Assembly (NCBI GenBank): GCA_030653975.1
Contig: JAURYH010000005.1
Span: forward strand, 1 to 64,000
DNA: 64,000 nucleotides
Source: Hydrogenophaga sp.
Lineage (GTDB): Bacteria > Pseudomonadota > Gammaproteobacteria > Burkholderiales > Burkholderiaceae_C
Reading direction: 5' to 3'
The translations under genes were made by a program, and so were the position numbers. This document shows positions 8,294-18,002 of the stretch, in pieces. How positions within the stretch are numbered: position 1 is the first letter of the stretch; each line of letters begins with the position of its first letter. The notes under the pieces are model-generated. The model saw only the letters and a list, made by a program, of their open reading frames with translations, ran no database searches and had not been told where the DNA came from.

Positions 8294-8308
8294 TGGCACG
8301 GTTGTTGA
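8294..8308 (+). promoter_or_regulatory. Candidate sigma-54 (-24/-12) promoter of the aldehyde dehydrogenase gene
   Basis: TGGCACG-GTTG-TTGA has the GG and the 10-bp spacing of the sigma-54 consensus, but GA replaces the usual GC at -12. It lies 58 bp upstream of the start codon. A TGTTC half-site is at 8266-8270 inside a near-palindromic TGAGCA-CTG-TTCTCA. Confidence 0.55.
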
Positions 8309-8365
8309 GGATGGAGAGGCAGCCGCTTCGGCTTGTCTCATTTCCACCCTCAGAGGACGACACAC

Positions 8366-9886
<1,521 letters not shown>

Positions 9887-9911
9887 TCCGTCCGGATTGA
9901 AGTGAGATCAG

Positions 9912-9939
9912 AGGGGAGCTGGCAACGGCTCCCCTTTTT
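9912..9939 (+). terminator. Rho-independent terminator/attenuator after the aldehyde dehydrogenase
   Basis: GGGGAGC - 8-nt loop - GCTCCCC followed by TTTTT. It lies in the 79-bp gap between the aldehyde dehydrogenase and the DUF779 gene, so it probably reduces rather than abolishes read-through. Confidence 0.75.
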
Positions 9940-9965
9940 GCCATTGCAAAACCAGGAGACAAGCC

Positions 9966-10337
9966 ATGGTTGAAAAAGTCATTGCCACACCGGCCGCGGT
10001 CGAGCTGATCGAATTCCTCAAGACCCAGCACGGCCCCGATCTGATGTTCCACCAGTCGGGTGGCTGCTGCGACAACAGCGCCGCCAACTGCTACCTGCCC
10101 GGCGAGATCACCATGGGCGCCGGCGACGTGTACCTGGGCCACATCGGGGGCTGCCCGTTCTACATCGGCAAGGCGCAGTACGCCACCTGGCGCCACACTC
10201 AGCTCATCATCGACGTGATCGAGGGCCACGGCGGCACCTTCTCGCTCGAAGGGCCGGAGGGCAAGGCGTTTCACACGCGCTCGCGGGTGTTCACGGAAGA
10301 AGAGAAGGCGGAGCTGGATGCGGAGAAACCGATCTGA
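9966..10337 (+). CDS. DUF779 domain protein
   Basis: A 123-residue protein matching DUF779 over its whole length, with the conserved cysteine-rich 'FHQSGGCCDNSAANCY' and a 'GHIGGCPFYIG' segment. DUF779 genes commonly follow AldB/ExaC-type aldehyde dehydrogenases, as here, but the molecular role is not established. The cysteines suggest metal binding or redox chemistry (inference). The start is ATG 9966 with CAGGAGA upstream. Confidence 0.88.
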   Translation: MVEKVIATPAAVELIEFLKTQHGPDLMFHQSGGCCDNSAANCYLPGEITMGAGDVYLGHIGGCPFYIGKAQYATWRHTQLIIDVIEGHGGTFSLEGPEGKAFHTRSRVFTEEEKAELDAEKPI

Positions 10338-10567
10338 CGGCTCCTGGTTCGTCGAAGGGGGTCGAGGTTCGCGTCGGTGCTAACCCTGATGTGCGCGCGT
10401 CGTCAACTCGCTTTGCGCGCAAGACCGGGCTGCGCCAGCAGGGCGCGCCTAAGCTGGCGGCACGGCATCGCGCTGGAGTGAACGGCAAAAGCGCCGCCGG
10501 AACCAGGGCTTGAACCGATCCCGGTCGGCCCTCGTTGCATTGCCCCACCTCAACACAGGAGACACCC

Positions 10568-10996
10568 ATGAAACCGAAGACCACCGAAGCGTATGTGCAG
10601 ATCGATGCCGTTGAATGGCAGCCCTTTCCCGAAGCCTTCTCGACCGGCGGCATTCGCTGGAAGCTGCTCAATGTGGCGCCCGAAATGGGCTCGTGGACGG
10701 CGATCTTCGACTGCCCCGCCGGCTCGTCCTTCGCCGCCCACATTCACGCCGGGCCTGGCGAGTACTTTCTCACCCGCGGGCGCATGGACGTGCGTGGCGG
10801 CAAGGCGGCCGGTGGTGACACGGCCGTGGCGCCCGGCTACGGTTTCGAGTCCTCGGGTGCACGCCACGACCGCACCAACTTCCCCGTCGACAGCGAGTTC
10901 TACATGACCTTCCTCGGCCCCTTGACGTTCATCAAGCCCGACGGCTCGCCGATCGCCGTGATCGGCTGGGAAGAGGCCCAGGGCGCCTGGGGCTGA
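10568..10996 (+). CDS. Cupin-fold protein, possibly a dioxygenase
   Basis: A 142-residue single-domain cupin. Candidate metal ligands are the histidines in 'AAHIHAGPGEYFLTRG' (H-x-H-x5-E style) and a later His in 'SSGARHDRTNF'. It resembles ChrR-like and acetylacetone/dihydroxyacetophenone dioxygenase-type cupins, but I cannot tell enzyme from sensor. ATG 10568 follows AGGAGAC. The next gene starts 10 bp after its stop, so the two form an operon. Confidence 0.7.
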   Translation: MKPKTTEAYVQIDAVEWQPFPEAFSTGGIRWKLLNVAPEMGSWTAIFDCPAGSSFAAHIHAGPGEYFLTRGRMDVRGGKAAGGDTAVAPGYGFESSGARHDRTNFPVDSEFYMTFLGPLTFIKPDGSPIAVIGWEEAQGAWG

Positions 10997-11005
10997 AGGA
11001 AACCC

Positions 11006-11443
11006 ATGAAACAGCTGAACAAATCCAATCGACGGCAGGCCCTTGCAGGAGGCGCGATGGCACTCACTCTTCCGATCCTCGCCATGTCCAGTGATGCCGC
11101 TGCAGGGGAACAGGCATCCAGCGCCACCCAGAAGGTTCTGGAGCACCACCTGGGCGCTTTCGCGAAGGGCCTCGACGAGCTCATGCGCGACTACTCAGCG
11201 GCCTCGGTCATCCTGACGCACGACAAACAGTACCGGGGTGTGACGGAAATCAGGGGCTTCTTCGATGGCTTCCTGAAGTCGGTCAAACCCGGATTCTGGG
11301 AGGCGTTCAGGATCAACGCGCAGGCCATTGACCGCGACGTGGCCTACCTGGTCTGGGAAGCCAAGCCGTTCGTCAACATCGCGACCGACACCCTGGTGAT
11401 CCGCCACAGGAAGATCGTGGTCCAGACGTTCACGGCGGCCTGA
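11006..11443 (+). CDS. Exported SnoaL/NTF2-like protein
   Basis: A 145-residue protein with a Tat-like or Sec signal (NRRQALAGGAMALTLPILAMSSDAAA) and a SnoaL-type cone fold pattern: helix 'VLEHHLGAFAKGLDELMRDYSAASVILTHD', 'GVTEIRGFFDGFL', and paired strands ending 'RHRKIVVQTFTAA'. The exact function is unknown. It is translationally close to the cupin gene upstream (RBS AAGGAAA between them). A 133-bp gap separates it from the AraC-type regulator. Confidence 0.7.
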   Translation: MKQLNKSNRRQALAGGAMALTLPILAMSSDAAAGEQASSATQKVLEHHLGAFAKGLDELMRDYSAASVILTHDKQYRGVTEIRGFFDGFLKSVKPGFWEAFRINAQAIDRDVAYLVWEAKPFVNIATDTLVIRHRKIVVQTFTAA

Positions 11444-11576
11444 GTCTCGCGCTCCTCTCGGGAGGACGGCGCTCGTCGACCACGCTCTTGCCTTGGACTC
11501 TGCCGCGTCCAGGCCTATCATGCCGACGGGGGCATGAACGGTCCGGCAGAAGACCTCGGAACCATCGGAGACGCAG

Positions 11577-12563
11577 ATGTTGATGAAGACCCGTACGGCC
11601 GATCCCGCGCCGGTTCACGAGTGGTCCACGGCGGGCCTGACACGGTCCGACACCACAGACGCCTGGCAGGCTGCGCTCACCGAGAACTACGGTGAGTGGC
11701 AGGTGGCCCAGGCGGTCGACAACGGGTTCACGGCCAGCGTTCGCAACCGGGATTTCAATGGGGTGCGCGTGGTCGAATGTGTCTGCGACCCCTGCACCGG
11801 GCGGCGCCTGCCGCAGTTCATCGAGCGGGAGCCGGAACCCTACATCGGCGTTCAGATCACCAAGGCCGGCCGCGAACGGTTTCACTTCGGCGACGAAGAC
11901 ATCAGCCTGGGCGCGGGTGACATGGTCATCTGGAGCGGCTCGCAACCCTCCGAGTTCACCGTGATGGAGCGCCTGCACAAGGTCTCGCTGGTGCTGCCGT
12001 GGGCAGACGTCCAGGAGCGGCTGCCCCGGGGCTCGGCGTTCACCGGCACCGTCATCGACAGCCGCGTGGGCATTGGGGCCGTGCTGTATTCCCATGTCGA
12101 CAGCCTGGCCCGTCAGCTGGAGGTGTTCACCGAGAACGACCACGCGGCCGTGCGACGGGCCACGCTGGAACTGCTGGCCGCGGCCATGAGCCACCGGGTG
12201 GAAGTGCCGCAGCGCGCGCTGGCGCTGCGCTACCTGAAGCAGTTGCAGGACCACATCCTGAACAACCTGCAGGACGAGCATCTCTCGCCGACCAGCATCG
12301 CAGCCGCCAACCACATGTCGCCGCGCTACGTGCACATGCTGTTCGCGCAGATCGGAGTGAGTGCGTCGGCATGGATCCGGACTCAGCGCCTGGAGCGTTG
12401 CAAGGAAGACCTGCGCAACCGGGCGTACCGCGACAGCAGCGTCGCGGAGATCGCCTACGCCTGGGGTTTCACCGACCCGTCGCATTTCACGCGCGTCTTC
12501 AAGCAGCAATACGGCGTGGGGCCGAGGGAATACCGCGAAGGTGGGACGCGGCCCGCGGGCTGA
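11577..12563 (+). CDS. AraC-family transcriptional regulator
   Basis: A 328-residue protein. The N-terminal half is an AraC-binding-like cupin sensor region ('PYIGVQITKAGRERFHFGDEDISLGAGDMVIWSGSQP') of the FeaR/NphR style. The C-terminal ~100 residues hold two helix-turn-helix motifs ('LSPTSIAAANHMSPRYVHMLF' and 'SSVAEIAYAWGFTDPSHFTRVFKQQYGVGPREYR'). The start at ATG 11577 is set by GGAGACGC. It lies just upstream of the TonB receptor and may respond to an aromatic or alcohol substrate; its targets are unknown. Confidence 0.88.
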   Translation: MLMKTRTADPAPVHEWSTAGLTRSDTTDAWQAALTENYGEWQVAQAVDNGFTASVRNRDFNGVRVVECVCDPCTGRRLPQFIEREPEPYIGVQITKAGRERFHFGDEDISLGAGDMVIWSGSQPSEFTVMERLHKVSLVLPWADVQERLPRGSAFTGTVIDSRVGIGAVLYSHVDSLARQLEVFTENDHAAVRRATLELLAAAMSHRVEVPQRALALRYLKQLQDHILNNLQDEHLSPTSIAAANHMSPRYVHMLFAQIGVSASAWIRTQRLERCKEDLRNRAYRDSSVAEIAYAWGFTDPSHFTRVFKQQYGVGPREYREGGTRPAG

Positions 12564-12564
12564 C

Positions 12565-12615
12565 TGTTCCATTTCCGAACATCTTCAGCCGCGAAGCGCG
12601 TGGCACGGAACTTGT
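12565..12615 (+). promoter_or_regulatory. Candidate sigma-54 promoter and upstream dyad for the TonB receptor
   Basis: TGGCACG-GAAC-TTGT at 12601-12615 keeps the GG and the 10-bp spacing, but GT replaces GC at -12. Just upstream is the perfect dyad TGTTC-N7-GAACA (12565-12581), a plausible activator site. Confidence 0.5.
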
Positions 12616-12685
12616 AGCCGGAAACGGGTGGAACAACCGCTACCGACCCAGGGTGCATCCCCGGTCAATTTGATGGAGACAAGAC

Positions 12686-14785
12686 ATGAACCCACGCCCC
12701 GGCTTTGCCCTTCGCCGCCTGAACGCCGCGCTGCTGATCGCCTTGACCGGCGCCAGCGCGGCCCACGCCCAGACCACCCTGCAAGAGGTCGTGGTCAGTG
12801 CCAACCGGCAGGAGCAGCTGAGCTTTGATGCTCCGGCTTCCATCCAGGCCGTGGGGCAGGACGTGATCGAGGCGGCGGGGCCGCGCGTGAACCTGTCTGA
12901 GTCCCTGAACCGGGTGCCGGGCATCACGGTGCTCAACCGCCAGAACTACGCGCAGGACCTTCAGCTGTCCATCCGCGGCTCGGGTTCGCGAGCGCCCTTC
13001 GGCATCCGCGGGGCGCGCCTGATCGTGGACGGCATTCCCGCCACCATGCCCGACGGCCAGGGTCAGGCCTCGACCATCAGCCTGCCGTCGGCCCAGCGCA
13101 TCGAGGTGCTGCGCGGTCCGCTGGCCCAGCTCTATGGCAACTCGTCGGCGGGCGTGCTGCAGGTCTTCACCGCCGACGGCCCCGAGCGGCCCGAGCTGCG
13201 CACGAGCGTGGACCTGGGCAGCGAAGGCCTGCGCCGCTACGGCCTGCAGGCCGCGGGGCAGAGCGGGGCGCTCAACTACGTGGTCGACGTGAGCGACTTC
13301 CAGACCGACGGCTGGCGCGCCAACAGCGCGGCCGAGCGCCAGCACCTCAACGCCAAGCTGCGCTGGGCCTTCAGCGAGCAGACCCGCTTGACCCTGGTGG
13401 CCAATGTGTTCGACCAGCCGGTGTCGGGCGATCCGCTGGGGCTGACGCGCGAGCAGTTCGAGGCCGACCCGCGCCAGGCCGTGGCCAATTCCACGCTCTA
13501 CCAGGCCGGCAAGGATGTGTCGCAGAGCCAGCTGGGCCTGGTGCTGGACCACCGGCTGGACGCCGCCAGCAGTCTCACGGCGCGGGTGTACGCCGGCCAA
13601 CGCGATCTGGACAACCGCCTTTCCATTCCGCTGTTCGTGCAGACCGCGCCCACGGCGGCCGGTGGCATCGTGCAGCTGGACCGCCGCTACAGCGGGGCCG
13701 GCCTGCGCTACACGCGCCGCATCCCGGCCGGTGAGGGCCAGGTGCAGCTCAGCGCGGGGCTGGACCTGGACCGCATGAGCGAACACCGCCGCGGCTACAT
13801 CAACAACTTCGGCGTGCAGGGCGACCTCAAGCGCGATGAGGACGACAGCGTCAACAGCGCCGGCCTCTACACCCAGGCCGACTGGGCCATCAACGAAGCC
13901 TGGAGTGCGGTGGCCGGCCTGCGCCTGAACCGGGTGGACTTCCGCGTCAAAGACCGGTTCATCAACGGCAGCAACCCCGACGACAGCGGCGAGGTGGATT
14001 TCAGCGCCACCAACCCGGTGATCGGCGTCACGCGCCACCTGAGCGCCGACACCAACCTCTACGCCAACGTGGGCCGCGGCTTCGAGACGCCCACGCTCAC
14101 CGAGATCGCCTACACCGCCAGCGGCAGCGGCCCCAACCTGGGCTTGCAGTCGGCGCGCAGCACGCACATGGAGCTGGGTCTGAAGACGAAGCTGGCCGAA
14201 GGCCACCGCCTCGATGTGGCGCTGTTCCGCATCAACACCACCGACGAGATCGTGGTGGCTTCCAGCAGCGGCGGCCGCACCATCTACACCAACGCCGGCA
14301 CCACCCGCCGCTCGGGCCTGGAGCTGGCCTACAGCGGCCAGCTCGCGCCCGAGTGGCGCACCCATGTGGCCCTGTCCACGCTGAGCGCGCGCTTCACCCG
14401 GCCTTTTGCCAGCGCCAGTGGCGCCCCGGTGGCCGCGGGCAACCGCATCCCCGGCACGGTGGACCGCGCGCTGTTCGCCGAGCTGGCCTGGCAGCCGCGC
14501 GCCGTGCCCGGCATGACCGCCGCGCTGGAGCTGGTGCACCAGGGCGGCATGGCGGTGGACGACCTCAACAGCGACCGCACCGAGGCCGCAACCCTGTTCA
14601 ACCTGCGCCTGGGTTTCGAGCAGAAGCTGGGCGCCTGGAAGCTGCGCGAATCGCTGCGCCTGGACAACCTGGCCGACAAGGCCTACGTGGGATCGGTGAT
14701 CGCCAACGACGGCAACCGCCGCTTCTTCGAACCCGCGCCGGGTCGGCAGTGGGGCCTGGGCCTCTCGGCCACCTACACGTTCTGA
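12686..14785 (+). CDS. TonB-dependent outer-membrane receptor
   Basis: A 699-residue receptor. It has a signal peptide (LLIALTGASAAHA), a TonB box-like segment ('LQEVVVSANRQ'), the plug domain with 'LSIRGSGSRAPFGIRGARLIVDGIP' and 'IEVLRGPLAQLYGNSSAGVLQVFT', then a 22-strand-type barrel ending in the C-terminal aromatic 'GLSATYTF'. The overall style resembles FecA/YncD-type receptors. Given the PQQ and Ped/Lut context, plausible cargoes are PQQ (as for E. coli PqqU/YncD) or a lanthanide chelate (as for LutH); the sequence alone does not decide. It has a candidate sigma-54 promoter and ends convergent to the ABC ATPase gene. Confidence 0.9.
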   Translation: MNPRPGFALRRLNAALLIALTGASAAHAQTTLQEVVVSANRQEQLSFDAPASIQAVGQDVIEAAGPRVNLSESLNRVPGITVLNRQNYAQDLQLSIRGSGSRAPFGIRGARLIVDGIPATMPDGQGQASTISLPSAQRIEVLRGPLAQLYGNSSAGVLQVFTADGPERPELRTSVDLGSEGLRRYGLQAAGQSGALNYVVDVSDFQTDGWRANSAAERQHLNAKLRWAFSEQTRLTLVANVFDQPVSGDPLGLTREQFEADPRQAVANSTLYQAGKDVSQSQLGLVLDHRLDAASSLTARVYAGQRDLDNRLSIPLFVQTAPTAAGGIVQLDRRYSGAGLRYTRRIPAGEGQVQLSAGLDLDRMSEHRRGYINNFGVQGDLKRDEDDSVNSAGLYTQADWAINEAWSAVAGLRLNRVDFRVKDRFINGSNPDDSGEVDFSATNPVIGVTRHLSADTNLYANVGRGFETPTLTEIAYTASGSGPNLGLQSARSTHMELGLKTKLAEGHRLDVALFRINTTDEIVVASSSGGRTIYTNAGTTRRSGLELAYSGQLAPEWRTHVALSTLSARFTRPFASASGAPVAAGNRIPGTVDRALFAELAWQPRAVPGMTAALELVHQGGMAVDDLNSDRTEAATLFNLRLGFEQKLGAWKLRESLRLDNLADKAYVGSVIANDGNRRFFEPAPGRQWGLGLSATYTF

Positions 14786-14786
14786 T

Positions 14787-14826
14787 CCCGCTCCCTCTCC
14801 CCCTGGGAGAGGGTCGGGGTGAGGGC
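14787..14826. repeat. Dispersed hairpin repeat, family B, copy 1
   Basis: CCCTCTCCCCCTGGGAGAGGG followed by TCGGGGTGAGGG. It lies between the convergent TonB receptor and ATPase genes. The same unit recurs at 28336-28373 (inverted) and 63639-63676, so this is an interspersed REP-like hairpin that may also act as a bidirectional terminator here. Confidence 0.8.
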
Positions 14827-14834
14827 GTGTGCGC

Positions 14835-15575
14835 TCAGAGCCCCGGCTTTTCCAGCGCGCGCAGCACCCCGGTCTGGAAGTCCGGTCCCTCGGCCGCGCA
14901 CATGAAGGCGTCGATCGAGCCGTCGAAGCGCACCGTGCCCTGGTGCAGCAGCATCAGGCGGTCGGCCACCCTGGCTTCTTCGATCAGGTGCGTGGCCCAG
15001 AGCACCGCCATGCCGCGCGTCTGGCACAGGCCGCGCACGGTGTCGAGCAGGTGCTGGCGCGAGGCCGGGTCCAGGCCCACGGTGGCCTCGTCCATGAGCA
15101 GGACGGCCGGCTCGTGCAGCAGGGCGCGCACCAGCTCCACCTTGCGCCGCGTGCCGCCCGAGAGGCTGCGCACCACGGCCTTGGCCTGATCGCCCAGGCC
15201 CATGGCCGCCAGCCCGTCGGCGATGCGCTGCCGGGCCACCGCGCGCGGCAGGCCGTGCAGGTCGGTGTGGAACAGCAGGTTGGCCGTCACCGAAAGGTCC
15301 ATGTCGAGCGCGCTCTGCTGGAACACCACGCCCAGCCTGGTCAGGGCGCGGGCCGGGTGGGCCCGCATGTCGTGGCCCAGCACCTCGATGGTCCCCGAGT
15401 CGGGGGTGAACAGGCCGGTCAGCAACTGCAGCAGGGTGGACTTGCCGGCCCCGTTGGGGCCGAGCAGGGCCAGCATTTCGCCCGCCCGCAGCGCCACGGT
15501 GACGCCCTTGAGCGCGGGTTTTCCGTTGTAGGCCTTGTGCAGATCCTGCGCGGTCAGCAGACAGGTTTCGGGCAT
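14835..15575 (-). CDS. pedB: ABC transporter ATPase of the PQQ alcohol-dehydrogenase-associated (Ped/Lut-type) system
   Basis: A 246-residue ATPase. Walker A is GPNGAGKST, the Q-loop is 'VVFQQSALD', the signature is LSGGTRRKVEL, and Walker B is 'AVLLMDEAT' followed by the H-loop 'WATHLIEEA'. It matches the ATPase family associated with PQQ alcohol dehydrogenase systems. Its permease partner is encoded on the plus strand at 19196-20053, so subunits of one transporter are on opposite strands with a Bug-type receptor gene between them. Related PedABC/Lut systems have been linked to lanthanide uptake; its cargo here is inferred from that. Confidence 0.85.
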   Translation of the reverse strand: MPETCLLTAQDLHKAYNGKPALKGVTVALRAGEMLALLGPNGAGKSTLLQLLTGLFTPDSGTIEVLGHDMRAHPARALTRLGVVFQQSALDMDLSVTANLLFHTDLHGLPRAVARQRIADGLAAMGLGDQAKAVVRSLSGGTRRKVELVRALLHEPAVLLMDEATVGLDPASRQHLLDTVRGLCQTRGMAVLWATHLIEEARVADRLMLLHQGTVRFDGSIDAFMCAAEGPDFQTGVLRALEKPGL

Positions 15576-15600
15576 CGTTCTGGTGCTCGTGGTGGAGGAA

Positions 15601-16677
15601 TCAGTTGACTGGGCGGGCCAGCAGGTTCATGCGTTTGAGCAGGCGCCTTTCGCGCTCCACCGTGGCCAGCACGGCCTGACGGTAGTCGTGCGTGTTGAGG
15701 TAGTCCAGGCCCTGATCGTACCTGGCCAGTGCCGCCTGGTGGCGCTCGCTGAACATGGCGCGGCGGAACACCTCGTGCAGTTTCTGCACCACCGCCTCGG
15801 GCGTGCCCCGCGGTGCGGCCAGGCCCCAGGGCGAGGTGTAGACCGCCTGTTCGTAGCCCAGCTCGCGCATCGTCGGCACCTCGGGCCAGCGTGGGCTGCG
15901 CTGCGCGCTGAAGGTGGCCAGCAGGCGGATCTGGCCGCGGTCCACCCAGGGGGCGAAACCGGTGGAATTGACGCCGGCCATGATCTGCGCGCCGGCGATC
16001 GCCAGCATCTGGTCGGCCGTGCCCCTGTAGGGCACGTGCACATAGCGCACGTCGTGGTTCAGCAGGATCTCTTCCATCGCCAGGTGTGCCGTGGTGCCGA
16101 TGCCGGTCGAACCCAGGATCAGTTCACCCGGGTGTTTCTGGGCCCAGTCCACCATATCGGCGAGCGTCTTCCAGGGGCTGCTCGCCGGCACCAGCACGCC
16201 GAAGGTGACGCCCGACACCTGCAGGATGGGGCTGAGGTCGGCCACCGGGTCCCAGGGCACGTGGTTCATCAAGGCATGGCGGTACACCGTGATCGGCACC
16301 TGGCCGATGGTGTGGCCGTCGGGCTCGGCGGCCTTGAGCGTGGGCGCGACCAGTGTGCCCGCCGCGCCCGGCTTGTTGCTGACCACGATAGGCTGGCCCA
16401 GCAGCGGCTCCGCTTCTTCGCAGAGGATGCGCAGCGTCAGGTCGGTCTGGCCGCCCGCGGGCCAGGGCACGATGAGCTGCAGTGGCTTGTTGGGCCACGT
16501 GGCGGCCGCAGGGCTGCCCGGCTGCGCCAAGGCGCGGGGCAGGGCGGATGCGAAAGCGAGCGATGCGCCCAGGCCCATGAAGCCGCGCCGTGAAACCCCG
16601 TTCGTGCAGTGGTGGAACGCATCGAGGGTTTTCCCTGTGCCATTTTTGAACGCTGGGCGTGACGGTGTGTGTCTCAT
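15601..16677 (-). CDS. Tripartite tricarboxylate transporter (Bug-type) periplasmic receptor
   Basis: A 358-residue Bug-family solute receptor. It has a Tat-type signal with twin arginines ('SRRGFMGLGASLAFASALPRALAQ'), then the Bug fold beginning 'WPNKPLQLIVPWPAGGQTDLTLR' and including 'VSNKPGAAGTLVAPTLK' and 'LNHDVRYVHVPYRGTADQM'. Burkholderiales encode many orphan Bug proteins; no membrane partners are here. It is 25 bp upstream of the ABC ATPase on the same strand, so the two may be co-transcribed. The start at ATG 16677 gives the complete signal; the ORF track extends it into antisense of the propeller gene. Confidence 0.88.
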   Translation of the reverse strand: MRHTPSRPAFKNGTGKTLDAFHHCTNGVSRRGFMGLGASLAFASALPRALAQPGSPAAATWPNKPLQLIVPWPAGGQTDLTLRILCEEAEPLLGQPIVVSNKPGAAGTLVAPTLKAAEPDGHTIGQVPITVYRHALMNHVPWDPVADLSPILQVSGVTFGVLVPASSPWKTLADMVDWAQKHPGELILGSTGIGTTAHLAMEEILLNHDVRYVHVPYRGTADQMLAIAGAQIMAGVNSTGFAPWVDRGQIRLLATFSAQRSPRWPEVPTMRELGYEQAVYTSPWGLAAPRGTPEAVVQKLHEVFRRAMFSERHQAALARYDQGLDYLNTHDYRQAVLATVERERRLLKRMNLLARPVN

Positions 16678-16756
16678 GGGGCGGTGTGGATGTCTCCAGC
16701 GCCCGGGAAAGCCCCGGGCACCGGTAGTTTTCAGGCAATTTCTGTTCCCGTGCGCC

Positions 16757-16771
16757 TGGCACCGTTTTTGC
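16757..16771 (+). promoter_or_regulatory. Sigma-54 promoter of the beta-propeller/ABC operon
   Basis: TGGCACC-GTTT-TTGC exactly matches the GG-N10-GC arrangement. It lies 74 bp upstream of the start codon of the beta-propeller gene. A TGTTC half-site is at 16743-16747. Confidence 0.75.
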
Positions 16772-16845
16772 AGACCGTTCGTGCGCACATCAATGTGTGC
16801 CGGACGAACACCGTTCGCCGAACTAAAAAAGACAGGAGACTTTTC

Positions 16846-17841
16846 ATGCCCCTTCGTGCCCCGATCACTTCTGCCCTGCGCGCCGTGTCGCTCGCCGCCG
16901 CCGCCGCTTCGCTCGCCTTGATTGCCCAGGCCCAGGGTGCTGGCAAGGTCTATGTGTCCAGCGAGAAGGACAACAAGATCTATGTCTTCGACACCCAGGG
17001 TGAGCGCACCGGCGCCATCGACGTCTGCAAGCGGCCGCGCGACATGCGCTTCAGCGGCGACGGCCAGCAGATCCTCGTGATCTGTGGCGACAGCAACGCC
17101 ATGGGCCTGGTGAACCTGGCCACCGGCCAGCTGGCCGGCACGGTGCCCCTGGGCGACAGCCCCGAGATGTTTGCGCTCAGCCCCGACGGCAAGACCGCCT
17201 ACGTCTCGATCGAAGACGAGAACGTGGTGGCTGCCTACGACTTGGGCACGAAGAAACCGCTCTTTGAGGTCAAGACCGGCGGTGAGCCCGAGGGGGTGCT
17301 GGTCACGCCGGACGGCAAGACGGCCTACGTGACTTCCGAGGTGGCCAACGTGGTCCACGTGATCGACCTGGCCACGAAGAAGGTCACCAAGAACATCCAG
17401 GTCGGCAAGCGCCCGCGCCGCTTCGTGCTGTCGCCCGATGGCGCCGAACTGTGGGTCACCAACGAGCTCGACGCGACGGTCAGCGTGGTGGACACCAGGA
17501 CGAACACCGAAAAACAGAAGATCAGGTTCGAGGTGAAGGGCATGCGCCAGTCCGACATCACGCCCGTGGGCATGACCCTCAGCCCGGATGGCAAGAGCAT
17601 CTGGGTCGGGTTGGGCAAGGCCAATCATGTGGCGCAGATCGACGTGGCCACCAAGGCGGTGAAGACCCAGATCCTGGTCGGCAAGCGCGCCTGGGGCATG
17701 GGCTTCGCGCCCGACGGCAAGACGCTGTACGTGGCCAACGGCCTGTCGGACGACATGACGCTGGTGGACGCTGCCAGCGGCAAGGCGATCAGGACGGTGC
17801 CGGCCGGGCGGGTGCCGCACTCGGTCCTCGTCACGAAATGA
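16846..17841 (+). CDS. PQQ-dependent-catabolism-associated YVTN beta-propeller protein
   Basis: A 331-residue exported protein: a signal peptide (LAAAAASLALIAQAQG) followed by about seven propeller blades with YVTN-type repeats ('GKTAYVSIEDENVVAAYDL', 'GKTAYVTSEVANVVHVIDL', 'GAELWVTNELDATVSVVDT', 'GKTLYVANGLSDDMTLVDA'). It matches the family that accompanies PQQ alcohol dehydrogenase systems; its exact role is unknown. ATG 16846 has CAGGAGA upstream. It leads a five-gene operon with the ABC receptor, ABC permease, SoxYZ-like carrier and zinc hydrolase, and has a clear sigma-54 promoter. Confidence 0.92.
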   Translation: MPLRAPITSALRAVSLAAAAASLALIAQAQGAGKVYVSSEKDNKIYVFDTQGERTGAIDVCKRPRDMRFSGDGQQILVICGDSNAMGLVNLATGQLAGTVPLGDSPEMFALSPDGKTAYVSIEDENVVAAYDLGTKKPLFEVKTGGEPEGVLVTPDGKTAYVTSEVANVVHVIDLATKKVTKNIQVGKRPRRFVLSPDGAELWVTNELDATVSVVDTRTNTEKQKIRFEVKGMRQSDITPVGMTLSPDGKSIWVGLGKANHVAQIDVATKAVKTQILVGKRAWGMGFAPDGKTLYVANGLSDDMTLVDAASGKAIRTVPAGRVPHSVLVTK

Positions 17842-18002
17842 CCCCCCCCCGTTGCTTGCCCACTTCGTTGGGCCGCTCCGCCCCTCAAGGGGCTGAGGGC
17901 TGCGGCTCCGAGCCTGCCTGCGCAGGCTTGGACAGCCCGAAGGGGCTGCGACTCTGGCGCAGCCGCGGCCTGCAAGGCATGCCTGCGGCCTGGCGAAGCC
18001 AG
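17841..18002 (+). repeat. Dispersed repeat, family A, copy 1 (overlaps a gene start)
   Basis: Contains the shared core GGCTGAGGGCTGCGGCTCC, the CCTGCCTGCGCAGGC hairpin, 'TTGGACAGCCCGAAG' and 'GCGACTCTGGCGCAGCCGCGGCCTGCAAGGCA'. Copies with the same order of blocks occur at 35995-36135 and 45957-46095. Here it separates the propeller gene from the next operon gene and supplies that gene's apparent start codon. Confidence 0.85.

Noticed and set aside
12665-14539. Minus-strand ORF (624 aa) opposite the TonB receptor
   Set aside because: Antisense shadow; the plus strand has plug and barrel motifs.
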